DNA of 44,710 nt from CAYLPJ01 sp964385465. Its GTDB lineage: Bacteria; Planctomycetota; Phycisphaerae; SM23-33. The position numbers were made by a program, and so were the translations under genes. The DNA lies in NCBI GenBank assembly GCA_964385465.1, contig CAYLPJ010000055.1:1-44710 (forward strand), read 5' to 3'. Shown here piece by piece: positions 34,933 through 42,709 of the stretch. The notes beneath the pieces are model-generated. The model was not told the origin of the DNA, made no database searches, and saw only the letters and a list, made by a program, of their open reading frames with translations. Position 1 is the stretch's first letter; each line of letters begins with the position of its first letter.

Positions 34933-35550
34933 TCACGCGGCCGGGCGGGGCCCGTTGCCGCCGGCGGTGTTGTCGCCGGCGGTGGGGAAGGGGGTTCCCC
35001 GCCGGGACTCGCTCCGAGCTTGGGCGGCGAGCCGCTCATCGACCCGGCGGATCACGTCCTGCCACTTGGTCCAGGCCCGATGCGTCGCGGGGTACTTCCT
35101 CGCCAGCGTCCGCAGGGCCTGGCCGCGGGTCCTGCCCTGCCGCTGCTGTTCGCTCAGCATGCCCGCGTAGAGGTCATGCCGCGCCCGGCAGAAGGCGGAC
35201 GCGCGGTCGAAGCCCAGGGCCTCGGTGTCGGCGGCGATGCGGCGGGCGGTCGCTTGCTGGGCGGGGCTCAGCTCGCCGAGGTCCTCGTAGAACCCCGTCG
35301 CGGCCGTCAGCTTGCGATGGTGACGCCACGCCTGGCAGGCCGCGGGATGCCGGCGGTTGAGCTCGGCCATGGCCTGGCCCTCGCTCTTGCCGGCCCGGCG
35401 GAGGGCCTGGAGGCGGTCCTCGATGAAGTCATGCCGGCCTTGCAGTTCGGCCCGCTCGCGGCTCATGCCGCCAGCCTTGGCCCCGGCCATCGCCCGCGCG
35501 ATGAACGGCCCTTCCTCAGCGGCAATCACGTCCGCTCGCTTCTGATCCAT
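34933..35550 (-). CDS. Soluble helical protein with an internal duplication
   Basis: A 205-residue protein. The ATG at 35550 was chosen because AAAGGG lies 7 bases upstream; the frame is open further but that part is not protein-like. Two segments repeat the same pattern: RHDFIEDRLQALRRAGKSEG then QAMAELNRRHPAACQAWRHH, and RHDLYAGMLSEQQRQGRTRG then QALRTLARKYPATHRAWTKW, with about 75 residues between them. The second half of each (A..L.R..PA...AW) looks like one short helical domain. The C-terminus is disordered. Unknown family, found at the head of the coiled-coil and tape-measure-like run. Confidence 0.72.
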   Translation of the reverse strand: MDQKRADVIAAEEGPFIARAMAGAKAGGMSRERAELQGRHDFIEDRLQALRRAGKSEGQAMAELNRRHPAACQAWRHHRKLTAATGFYEDLGELSPAQQATARRIAADTEALGFDRASAFCRARHDLYAGMLSEQQRQGRTRGQALRTLARKYPATHRAWTKWQDVIRRVDERLAAQARSESRRGTPFPTAGDNTAGGNGPRPAA

Positions 35551-35854
35551 AAGACAACCCTTTCCAATGATGCCGCCAGCGACTCCGCTGGCCGGCTCTG
35601 GTGCACAACTCATTTTCCCGAGGTAAGTAAAGCCCGTTTTGCAGATCGAAAAAACGGTCTCCGCGCGCCACACTGATACCCGCCCCCCTCTATGTCCCGG
35701 GAAGGACCCGTAACGTAACCCCTTACAAAGACGGGTCTTGCGGGGGCCGTTCGGGGGGCTTTCCGGCCGTGGGCAGCGCGGCAGCGGATCGGGTCGGCCG
35801 GCCGGGCCGGTCGGTTGACGCGACACGACGCCCTGTGCATGCGATATAACGCTT
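35551..35854 (-). promoter_or_regulatory. 304-base gap: likely promoter/terminator region between two minus-strand blocks
   Basis: This is the only relatively AT-rich gap in the element. It holds a stem-loop CCGTTTT (35634-35640) with AAAACGG (35651-35657), a short AAGAC/GTCTT repeat (35728-35739) and GTAACGTAAC. On the minus strand TTTTTC and TTTACT stand 16 bases apart before the 35550 start, a weak promoter match. No gene is seen. Confidence 0.35.
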
Positions 35855-36817
35855 TTATCCGCAGCACTTTAGCCCTTCCGATCGTGGTGTTTCCGTGTCG
35901 TGGTTGACGCCCTCATCCTCATCCGTCGCCCAAGCCGGCGTCGGCCAGTCGGCGGGGGGCAAGCCGACGGCTTCCGCAAGATAACTCAATCGCTCGACCA
36001 GATGGCCCAGGGCCCGCCGGTCCCCGCCCTCGAGGACCCCCCGCGTCCGGCGCCGCACGTGCAGCGCCACCGCCAGGGTAATCGCCGACGCCCACGTGCG
36101 AAGCTCCGCGTCGCCCTCGGCATCCGCCGGGCACACCGCGTCAGCCCCCGCCGCCCGATCAAGGGCGATCAACAACTCATTTACCTTCGTGCGGCAATCG
36201 TTGATCGGCCGAATGGCGCTCCCGGAGGACAGGTCCGCCAGGCCGCCACCCTCGGGACCAAAGAACATCCAGGTGGCCAGCGAAACCTGGCATGACGGCG
36301 GGACGCGGGCGACCAGGATGCCATACTCGACCGGCAGCCGGCCGCTCGTGACCAGCGGCCGAATGACCGGCGCAAGATCCAACAGCTTGTGCCGATGATA
36401 GAGCCACGACCGCGATACGCCCAACGCCTCAGCAACCTCGACAATCGGCCGGCCCGCCTTGCCCGCCTGCCGCGCCCTCCGCGCCGCATCGGCCACGAGC
36501 CTTCCGACCGCTTCCGCCTCGGCCATCGGGTCCGGGCGATAGCCGGGTTGGCCCCACCGCGCCAACCACCGCTCCCCGTACGCCTCGAGCTCGCCGTCCG
36601 CCCGTTCCGCGTCACCGACGGCGGCGCCGTCCTGCCCCTCCGCGGCGTCCGGCCCGGCCGTCGGCGCCGGGCTCGCCGAGACATCCGCCCGCCCGTCGCC
36701 GCGCACCAGCACCGTCACGCGCTCCCGCCCGCCGACGTGGACCGCCACGCGGACCTCGCCCGCCTCGCCGGTCCCCTCGGCCCGTGCCTCATCGTTGCCC
36801 GCCGGTAGCCCGCTCAT
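35855..36817 (-). CDS. ParB/KorB-type helix-turn-helix DNA-binding protein
   Basis: A 320-residue protein; AGGAGGCG is 5 bases before the ATG at 36817. Its start overlaps the stop of the preceding gene (ATGA). The N-terminal 85 residues are acidic and low-complexity, including a VRVAVHVGGRERVTVLVRG beta segment. The core (about residues 125-175) is a ParB-family HTH: IVEVAEALGVSRSWLYHRHKLLDL followed by VIRPLVTSGRLPVEYGILVARV. The usual ParB N-terminal CTP-binding domain with GERR is absent. A C-terminal helical region follows. It could bind the palindromes of the element, for partition or repression; this is inference. No ParA is in the window. Confidence 0.72.
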   Translation of the reverse strand: MSGLPAGNDEARAEGTGEAGEVRVAVHVGGRERVTVLVRGDGRADVSASPAPTAGPDAAEGQDGAAVGDAERADGELEAYGERWLARWGQPGYRPDPMAEAEAVGRLVADAARRARQAGKAGRPIVEVAEALGVSRSWLYHRHKLLDLAPVIRPLVTSGRLPVEYGILVARVPPSCQVSLATWMFFGPEGGGLADLSSGSAIRPINDCRTKVNELLIALDRAAGADAVCPADAEGDAELRTWASAITLAVALHVRRRTRGVLEGGDRRALGHLVERLSYLAEAVGLPPADWPTPAWATDEDEGVNHDTETPRSEGLKCCG

Positions 36818-37137
36818 CCGCTCGCCTCCTGGCCGTCCCGGCCAATCGCGCACACAATTTCCGCCCGCCGCTGCATCCGCCGCCACTCGGCGGCCGGCAC
36901 GGCGAGCCTCGTTGTCACCTCGTCTTCAAGCCACTGGTGCCACCGCGCTTCCTTGCCGCGGCAACTCATCCGCAAGCGGCCGATCCGGCTGGCCTCGCGG
37001 ACGGCCCGGCGGTACAGCCCAAACCTCGCCTCCGCGTCCAGCCCCAGCAGCAGGACCGCCTGCCACGCCCGGCAGAATCCGCCCATGGCCACCGCGCGGA
37101 AACGGGCATCCGGGATCTCGCTGGCCGGCCCGATCAT
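36814..37137 (-). CDS. Small protein equal to the C-terminal domain of the upstream gene
   Basis: A 107-residue protein whose ATG overlaps the previous stop (ATGA at 37134-37137) and whose stop overlaps the next start (36814-36817). The sequence RFRAVAMGGFCRAWQAVLLLGL ... LYRRAVREASRIGRL ... ARWHQWLEDEVTTRLAVPAAEW aligns over its whole length with the last 90 residues of the product of 37134-38759: RF, a central W, V L LGL, RR V EA, G, R K, and a final P A W. It is therefore a stand-alone paralogous domain. Function unknown. Confidence 0.72.
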   Translation of the reverse strand: MIGPASEIPDARFRAVAMGGFCRAWQAVLLLGLDAEARFGLYRRAVREASRIGRLRMSCRGKEARWHQWLEDEVTTRLAVPAAEWRRMQRRAEIVCAIGRDGQEASG

Positions 37138-38759
37138 CCCGCGGCGCTCCGCGAAAGCCGCAAGCCGCGCTTGGCCGCCGCCCAGCGGGCCGGGCCGACG
37201 CGCTCCTCGATGATCCGGCCGGCCAGCGCGATGAGAATGGCGCCGCGCGTCTTCCGGACCCGGCCGATCCCCTTTTTGCCAAGTGCCCCCGCCTCGCCGA
37301 CCAGGCGCCGGCGGAGTTCGGCGAGCTCGCCGTCCGACAAGCCGAGACACAGCACCGATGCCCAGACGCCGGCGAAGGCCGCGCGCTCTCGGCAGCGAAA
37401 GCGATCCAGCCCGATCGGCGTCGAGCCGTCGCCGCCCTGCCGCGCCCCGGCGGCCTCGGCCGCGGGGCTGGGATAGACGGCCGCATAGATCTCGCCGGCC
37501 ACGGCCTCCGGCTCGCCCGGCGGGCCCGGCGGATGGGGACCCCGCCGGGGCGGACCTGGCCGCGGGGGTAGCGGCCCCGCGCGATCCGCCCCGGCTCGGG
37601 GGTCAGCCCGGGCTTGCTCGGCCGCGCCCACGGCCGGAATGTCGCCTCCGCCCCCCGGGGCGGGGTCGGCCCGGGTCGGCCCCTCGGCCTCGGCCTCGGC
37701 CCCGGCCGGCGGGGGCCCGCCGCCGCCCTCGGAAAGCTCGATTTCGCAGACGCCGCCCGGCAGGTCGCGGACGATGGCGGTCGGCGTGGCCGTCGGCGTC
37801 GCCGCGCCCTCGCCGTCGCCGTCGCCCCCGTCGCCGTCGGCCGTCGGCTGTGCGCGTTCGTCGGCCTGGCCGCCGGCGTCCTCGCCGGCGGCCCTCGGCG
37901 GGCGGGGGCCGGGGTCGGTGGCGGCGTTCGCGTCCGCGTTCGCGTCGGCCTGGCCGGAGGGGGCATCGCCCCCGGAGGCCTTCGGCGGGCGGCGGTCGGG
38001 GACGGCGGAGGCGTTCGCGTCCGCGCGGTTGGCCGAGGCCGAGGCCGTCGCTGTTGAACGTTCTGGTGGCCGAAGGCCGTTGCCGTTGCCGTATACGTGC
38101 CCCCCCGCGCGCCCGGGCGCGCCCGGGCGCGCCGCCCCGCCGTCGCCGGAAACGCCCGTCGCTATTGAGCGATCCGCGTCGGGGTCGCCGCCCCGGCGCT
38201 CGCCGGCGCAAGAATCCGTCCGCGTTCCGGCGCCCGCCGTTCCGTCGCCGTCCAGCAGCGGGCCGGCCGAGTTCCCGCCGCCGGGCGTTTCCGCACCGTC
38301 GCCGGACCCGCCGCGGCTCCCGGCCCGCCGGCTGGCGGGCACCGAAATCGCGTCGAAATCCGGCAGCGGGACCCGCTCCAGCAGCCCGATGTCCTCGCGG
38401 CTCAGGACGCGCAGGGCACGGCGGATGGCGGCCTCGGGGGCGTGCGTCAACGCGGCCAGCAGCTTGGGGCCGGCCGGCTGATTGCGATGGTCGAGAAGCC
38501 AACCACGATACCGGCGCTCCCGCGCGCCGGCGAGCATGAGCAACAAGCAGAAAATGCCATAAGTACCCGTACCGTACTTCGTTTGCAAAACAGCAACTCG
38601 CGCGGCCTCGGCCTGCATTCCATCTATATCATCGCGACCGCCAACATCGAGACGGATGAAGCGCAGCGGGCTCTGGCGAACATTTCGGCGATCCGCCTCG
38701 ATCTCGAAATGTTGCCAATTCGCGATCCGCCAACATAGAGGCTTCTTCGAAAAAGCCAT
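37134..38759 (-). CDS. Replication-protein-like ORF with a very long low-complexity linker
   Basis: A 541-residue protein. The ATG at 38759 shares its A with the previous stop (TGATG). The N-terminal domain (residues 1-about 125: WRIANWQHFE, TKYGTGTYGIFCLLLMLAGA, LTHAPEAAIRRALRVLSREDIGLLERV) resembles the winged-helix N-terminal domain of phage replisome organizers and primosomal proteins. A Gly/Ala/Asp/Pro/Arg-rich linker of roughly 300 residues follows, with repeats such as ADANADANAA. A C-terminal helical domain (STPIGLDRFRCRERAAFAGVW to the end) is paralogous to the next gene. The linker reads as codon-biased disordered sequence and may be partly frameshift-tolerant. The replication role is an analogy, not proven. 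Confidence 0.65.
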   Translation of the reverse strand: MAFSKKPLCWRIANWQHFEIEADRRNVRQSPLRFIRLDVGGRDDIDGMQAEAARVAVLQTKYGTGTYGIFCLLLMLAGARERRYRGWLLDHRNQPAGPKLLAALTHAPEAAIRRALRVLSREDIGLLERVPLPDFDAISVPASRRAGSRGGSGDGAETPGGGNSAGPLLDGDGTAGAGTRTDSCAGERRGGDPDADRSIATGVSGDGGAARPGAPGRAGGHVYGNGNGLRPPERSTATASASANRADANASAVPDRRPPKASGGDAPSGQADANADANAATDPGPRPPRAAGEDAGGQADERAQPTADGDGGDGDGEGAATPTATPTAIVRDLPGGVCEIELSEGGGGPPPAGAEAEAEGPTRADPAPGGGGDIPAVGAAEQARADPRAGADRAGPLPPRPGPPRRGPHPPGPPGEPEAVAGEIYAAVYPSPAAEAAGARQGGDGSTPIGLDRFRCRERAAFAGVWASVLCLGLSDGELAELRRRLVGEAGALGKKGIGRVRKTRGAILIALAGRIIEERVGPARWAAAKRGLRLSRSAAG

Positions 38760-38971
38760 CAGCGCCCCCCCGGCACCGGCCGGCGCCGCGCCCGCGGACC
38801 TGGAGCCGGTCCGGCAGGCCGATCCTCGCCGGCGCATTCGCGCCACGCCCGCAGGATCGCCAACCCTCGGAACACGCCCGCGGCGGTGAGCTCATCGGCC
38901 CGCCGGCGAAGGGCGGCAACATCCTCCGGCCGCGGGGCCCGCCGAAGCTCGTGTCCTCGCGCGGCGGTCAT
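38759..38971 (-). CDS. Small basic protein of unknown function
   Basis: A 70-residue protein with ATG overlapping the previous stop (ATGA at 38968-38971) and stop sharing a base with the next ATG (TGATG). The first 45 residues look helical (EDVAALRRRADELTAAGVFRGLAILRAW); the rest is Pro/Arg-rich. The coupled start and stop are the main evidence that it is translated. Confidence 0.6.
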   Translation of the reverse strand: MTAARGHELRRAPRPEDVAALRRRADELTAAGVFRGLAILRAWRECAGEDRPAGPAPGPRARRRPVPGGR

Positions 38972-39366
38972 GAACACCACCCGCGCGCCGCAAGCTCCGC
39001 GCGAGCCGCCGCCACGTCGGCCAGGCGGCGGGCGGCCCGCCGGGGCGAGCCGGCCAAGCCGGCCGAGCCGCCACGGGCCGCGTCGGCCGTCGGGGCCGTC
39101 GGGGCCGAGCCGCCCCCCGCCGTCGCCGCGTCGCCACCCGCACCGTCGGCCTCGCCGACCGGCCGCTGAAAGCTCAGCAAGGCGGCGCGCGTGGTGAACA
39201 GCCGGCGGCCAACCCGGACCGCCCACAGCCGCCGGCCGCCGACGCCGCGCCGCGCCCAGCGAACGAGCGTGGCCGGGGCCACCAGCCGGCCGGCCGCATT
39301 GCGCGGCAGCAGCCGCCGCGTGGCCGCCGACGTCAGCGGGATGAACTCATCAGCCGCCGGGATCAT
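38968..39366 (-). CDS. DUF1580-like helix-turn-helix protein
   Basis: A 132-residue protein. The N-terminal 65 residues (FIPLTSAATRRLLPRNAAG, LVAPATLVRWARRGVGGRRL, AVRVGRRLFTTRAALLSF) match the pattern of DUF1580, a planctomycete-typical MerR/excisionase-like winged helix. The C-terminus is Ala/Gly/Arg-rich and likely disordered. It overlaps the genes on both sides by ATGA. Such proteins often act as excisionases or regulators in mobile elements. Confidence 0.75.
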   Translation of the reverse strand: MIPAADEFIPLTSAATRRLLPRNAAGRLVAPATLVRWARRGVGGRRLWAVRVGRRLFTTRAALLSFQRPVGEADGAGGDAATAGGGSAPTAPTADAARGGSAGLAGSPRRAARRLADVAAARAELAARGWCS

Positions 39367-39596
39367 GCTGCATCCTCGGCCGCCTGGCCATGGCCGCGCT
39401 CAGCCAGAACCGAATCGAGCCCGCGGCCGAGCAAGACGAGGGCCGCGTTGTCGCAGTCAACGGGACGCCACAAAAAGCAATTTCCAGGCCCCCGAGGCGG
39501 GCGAGGCAACCGCCGATCCCACAGCGCCTTGGCCAGTCTCGACGGCCGCACGCCGAGAAGCCGCGCCGCTTCAGAAGTGCTGAGAAACCTGTCCAT
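39363..39596 (-). CDS. Small MerR/excisionase-like helix-turn-helix protein
   Basis: A 77-residue protein and the first gene of the overlapping run. AAGGGAGCG lies about 5 bases before the ATG at 39596. FLSTSEAARLLGVRPSRLAKALWDRRLP is an HTH of the excisionase/MerR type, followed by a basic turn, a FLWR wing and VDCDNAALVLLGRG. Its stop overlaps the next start (ATGA at 39363-39366). It may control the run or act in excision. Confidence 0.75.
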   Translation of the reverse strand: MDRFLSTSEAARLLGVRPSRLAKALWDRRLPRPPRGPGNCFLWRPVDCDNAALVLLGRGLDSVLAERGHGQAAEDAA

Positions 39597-39740
39597 GCTC
39601 GCTCCCTTGCCTGCCGCCGGCCTGCCCGGCCTGCGTGGTCCTGTTCGCTTCACAAAGCTACTAGCGCTTTACACGGCCTGCGCGCGCGCGAAAGCGGCCG
39701 GAATATGCTCGGCAAAGCGGCAGAACGGTCAGATTGAGCC

Positions 39741-39770
39741 TTGACAGCACGTCGATGGGGGCGGGAAGAT
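39741..39770 (+). promoter_or_regulatory. Possible promoter of the sigma-like gene
   Basis: A perfect TTGACA (39741-39746) is followed after 18 bases by GAAGAT (39765-39770), which matches the -10 box in only three of six positions. It lies in the 278-base divergent region 39597-39874, which also holds the imperfect palindrome AAAGCTACTAGCGCTTT (39655-39671), a possible operator for the minus-strand run. Confidence 0.3.
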
Positions 39771-39874
39771 CGGAGTCGCTGTCCGGGCCGCCACCCGGAC
39801 GGGGCAACAAAAGCCCCCTCGACGTGGGCCGTCGCGGGGGTGGAGTTGTCGGCCGCTGTAGCGGAGCTGCCGAC

Positions 39875-41164
39875 GTGTCGAACCATACCAGGTCTTCCCG
39901 CGACGTTCAAGCCGGCCCTCCCCAAACCGGCCGCAAACGAACGTGTGCCGTCTGGTCCTGCCAGGCCGGCGCCGATGATACTCTCCCCCGCTTCGACCTC
40001 CCCGAAGGCCTGTGCTCCCGCCACTTGCTTTTCCGCTGCCTGTTCTATACTGGCCTCGACACACAGGCCGCGCTGCACCTCCTCCCCTACACCCAAGCGG
40101 AACTTGACGCCCTCGGCCTCGGGCAGCGCGTCGAGCGCTGCACGTGCAACGTCCGGGGCTGCAACCGGCCTTCCTTCGAAGCCTCACTTTGCCGCGAGCA
40201 CTACGAGGTCCTGACGGACATCGAGGCATGGGACGCCGCGAGCCCCCAGGAGTTGCATCGGCTACTGGACGAGCGAGAGGGCATCCGCCGATGCCTGCGC
40301 GGCCAGACCGTCCCCATAGACTGCACGCCGGCCGAATACCCACCATGGGACCGCTATCTCTGGACCCGCTCACGGGAACAGATGGGCGACGTGGCGGCCC
40401 TGTACGTGAGGGATGCGCCGGCAAGCTTGATCGGAAGCCTCGCGGACAGCTACTCCCGGCGTTTTCCCGGCCTCGACAGAGCCATGCTCCTGTCCGCCGG
40501 CCAAGAGGCCGTCCTGAGGGCCATCGAGGGGTACGACGGCATGGGCTCGCCCTTCCGCCCCTACGCCAGGAAGTGCGTCGCCCGCGCCATGTGGAAGCTG
40601 AAACCCCGCCCGGACGGGCAAGGCGGCCGCACCTCGACACGCGTTTACGACGATCGGAGCGACTCGTCCAGCCGCCGGCCTTCCGGCACCGGCCCGGACC
40701 CGCACTCCCGGCCTCGGCCGCTTGATCCCGAGGACAGCGCTGCGGTGCTCAGCCGGCTACCCAAAGAGGACAGGCCCATCGCCAGCATGGTCCTTCAGGG
40801 CTGGACCTCCAAGCAGATCGGCCGACGCCTGGACCTCTCGGACGGCACTGTCCGCAACAGATGGGGCCCGATCAAGAAACGCATCCGGCGGATCATCGAC
40901 CCCGGGGGCACCCCCGCGACGCCTCACCGGCAGCGCAAGGGCCACCGCCCCGCCCCGCTTCAATCCCTGCCTCCACAGGTCCAGGACGACGTGCTTTCCA
41001 GGCTGCCTTTCGACCTTGCCGTGGTGGCGATGGAGTACTTCCAGGGCAGGACCTCCGGGGAAATCGGCGACCGTCTCGGCATGGACCCTCGAACGGTCCG
41101 CAACAAGAAGCGCCGGATTCGCTCGCTCCTTGCCGCCATCGCCGACGCCGAAGATTCCTCCTGA
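39875..41164 (+). CDS. Sigma-70-like regulator with two N-terminal zinc fingers and two C-terminal HTHs
   Basis: A 429-residue protein from the GTG at 39875 (GGAG 8 bases upstream). The frame is open to a TTG at 39734 and an ATG at 39755, so the start is uncertain. Two zinc modules of the form CX4C...CX2H come first (CAVWSC...CSRH and CNVRGC...CREH). A sigma region 2-like part follows (SLADSYSRRFPGLD, LSAGQEAVLRAIEGYD, FRPYARKCVARAMWKL). The C-terminus has two region 4-like helix-turn-helices: RPIASMVLQGWTSKQIGRR with LDLSDGTVRNRW, and AVVAMEYFQGRTSGEIGDR with LGMDPRTVRNKK. It is divergent from the overlapping run and abuts the repeat array. It probably redirects RNA polymerase to element promoters. 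Confidence 0.82.
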   Translation: MSNHTRSSRDVQAGPPQTGRKRTCAVWSCQAGADDTLPRFDLPEGLCSRHLLFRCLFYTGLDTQAALHLLPYTQAELDALGLGQRVERCTCNVRGCNRPSFEASLCREHYEVLTDIEAWDAASPQELHRLLDEREGIRRCLRGQTVPIDCTPAEYPPWDRYLWTRSREQMGDVAALYVRDAPASLIGSLADSYSRRFPGLDRAMLLSAGQEAVLRAIEGYDGMGSPFRPYARKCVARAMWKLKPRPDGQGGRTSTRVYDDRSDSSSRRPSGTGPDPHSRPRPLDPEDSAAVLSRLPKEDRPIASMVLQGWTSKQIGRRLDLSDGTVRNRWGPIKKRIRRIIDPGGTPATPHRQRKGHRPAPLQSLPPQVQDDVLSRLPFDLAVVAMEYFQGRTSGEIGDRLGMDPRTVRNKKRRIRSLLAAIADAEDSS

Positions 41165-41205
41165 CGGCCGACCGCCTCGCCGGCGACCGCTCGGCCGCAA
41201 TGGAC

Positions 41206-41480
41206 GCCCGCTCGGCCGTCCAGGTTCCCGCCCGGCGGATGCTCCCGCTCGCCCCGGACCCGGCGCCGCCCGCGCCCCGGCTGTCCGGAGGGCGCCCGGG
41301 GCCGGCCCGCCGATCATCCCGGCGATGCCGGCGACCGGCCCGGCCGGGCACGCGTGCGGCCCGCCGGCGACACGCCCGCGCCGCGGCAGGACGCCCCCTC
41401 GGCCGTCCAGGCTCCCGCCCGGCGGGCGTGCCCGCTCGCCCCGAATGTCGCCCCGTCGGCCCCATCCCCGCCGCCTGGCC
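41206..41480. repeat. First block of about-235-bp units (A), one full and one partial
   Basis: The units start near GCTCGGCCGTCCAGG and contain the CCGGCCCGCCGATCATCC segment and the CGCCGGCGACACGCCCGCG segment found in all later copies. The second unit breaks off into linker D near 41,480. Confidence 0.7.
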
Positions 41481-41615
41481 GACGCGGGGAACCCCGCCCG
41501 GCGGACGTTCCCCGCCCGCTCGGCCCCGGCGACCGTGCAGCGCGCCGGCAAACCCCCGGCCGGGGGGGAGGCATCCGGGCCCGCCGTGGGATCCCCCGAC
41601 CGTCCCCCGCCGAGC

Positions 41616-42440
41616 TCCCCGGCCGGCGCCGATCGGCGGAAGCACGCCCCCGGCCGGTGGGAGGGGGGGCGCCCTCCAGGATGGCCACGCCCCCCGGCCG
41701 AGCTCCCCGGCCGGCGCCGATCGGCGCGAGCCCGCCCCGGCCGGCGGGAAGGGGGCGCCCTCCAGGATGGCCACGCCCCCCGGCCGAGCTCCCCGACCGG
41801 CGGGAGGGGGCGCCCTCCAGGATGGCCACGTCCCCGGCCGAGCTCCCCGACCGGCGCCGATCGGCGCAAGCCCGCCCCGGCCGGCGGGAAGGGGGCGCCC
41901 TCCAGGATGGCCACGCCCCCGGCCGAGCTCCCCGGCCGGCCCCGCTCGATGCGGGCCCTCCCCGGCCGGCGGGAAAGGGCGCCCTCCAGGATGGCCGCGT
42001 CCCCCGGCCGAGCTCCCCGGCCGGCGCCGATCGGCGCGAGCCCGCCCCGGCCGGCGGGAAGGGGGCGCCCTCCAGGATGGCCACGCCTCAGGCCGAGCTC
42101 CCCGGCCGGCGCCGATCGGCGCAAGCCCGCCCCGGCCGGCGGGAGGGGGCGCCCTCCAGGATGGCCACGCCTCCGGCCGAGCTCCCCGACCGGCGCCGAT
42201 CGGCGCGAGCCCGCCCCGGCCGGCGGGAGGGGGGCGCCCTCCAGGATGTCCACGCCCCCCGCCGAGCTCCCCGACCGGCGGGAGGGGGCGCCCTCCAGCA
42301 TGGCCACGTCCCCCGGCCGAGCTCCCCGGCCGGCGCCGCTCGATGCGGGCCCTCCCCGGCCGGCGGGAGGGGGGGCGCCCTCCAGGATGGCCACGTCCTC
42401 CGGCCCGAGGAAACCGCCCGGCCCGAACGCCGCGGCGATG
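41616..42440. repeat. Main block of 84-87 / 54-55 bp palindrome units (B), about ten copies
   Basis: The marker CCCTCCAG is found at 41672, 41758, 41813, 41898, 41982, 42068, 42152, 42237, 42291 and 42378. The spacings are 86, 55, 85, 84, 86, 84, 85, 54 and 87. Full units carry GCGCCGATCGGCGC; two short units lack it by a clean deletion of about 30 bases; two full-length units have it replaced by a CGCTCGATGCGGGC-like variant. Confidence 0.85.
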
Positions 42441-42709
42441 AGCCGACCCGCGCCGATCGGCGCCGGCGACGGCCACCGCGCCGGTCGCCGTGTCGCCTCG
42501 CGCCGGTCCGGGCGCCACGTCGGCCGGGCTCGCCAACCGCCGGCGACCCCGCAGGCCCCCGGCCCCGCGCACCGCCAAGGCCGCCGATCGTCCATCCTGA
42601 GGCATCCTCCGGCCCCGGGCTTCCAGAGAACCGCCGCGCCGAGGCCTCCCGGCCCCCTCCGGGCCGTCCTCCGCCTGCACGCCCCGCAAGCCCGTGACGG
42701 CCAGGACAC

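Noticed and set aside
31884..35676. Long plus-strand frames (631 and 911 codons) opposite the tape-measure-like region
   Set aside because: Minus-strand genes have ribosome sites, helical patterns and paralogy; the plus frames have none.
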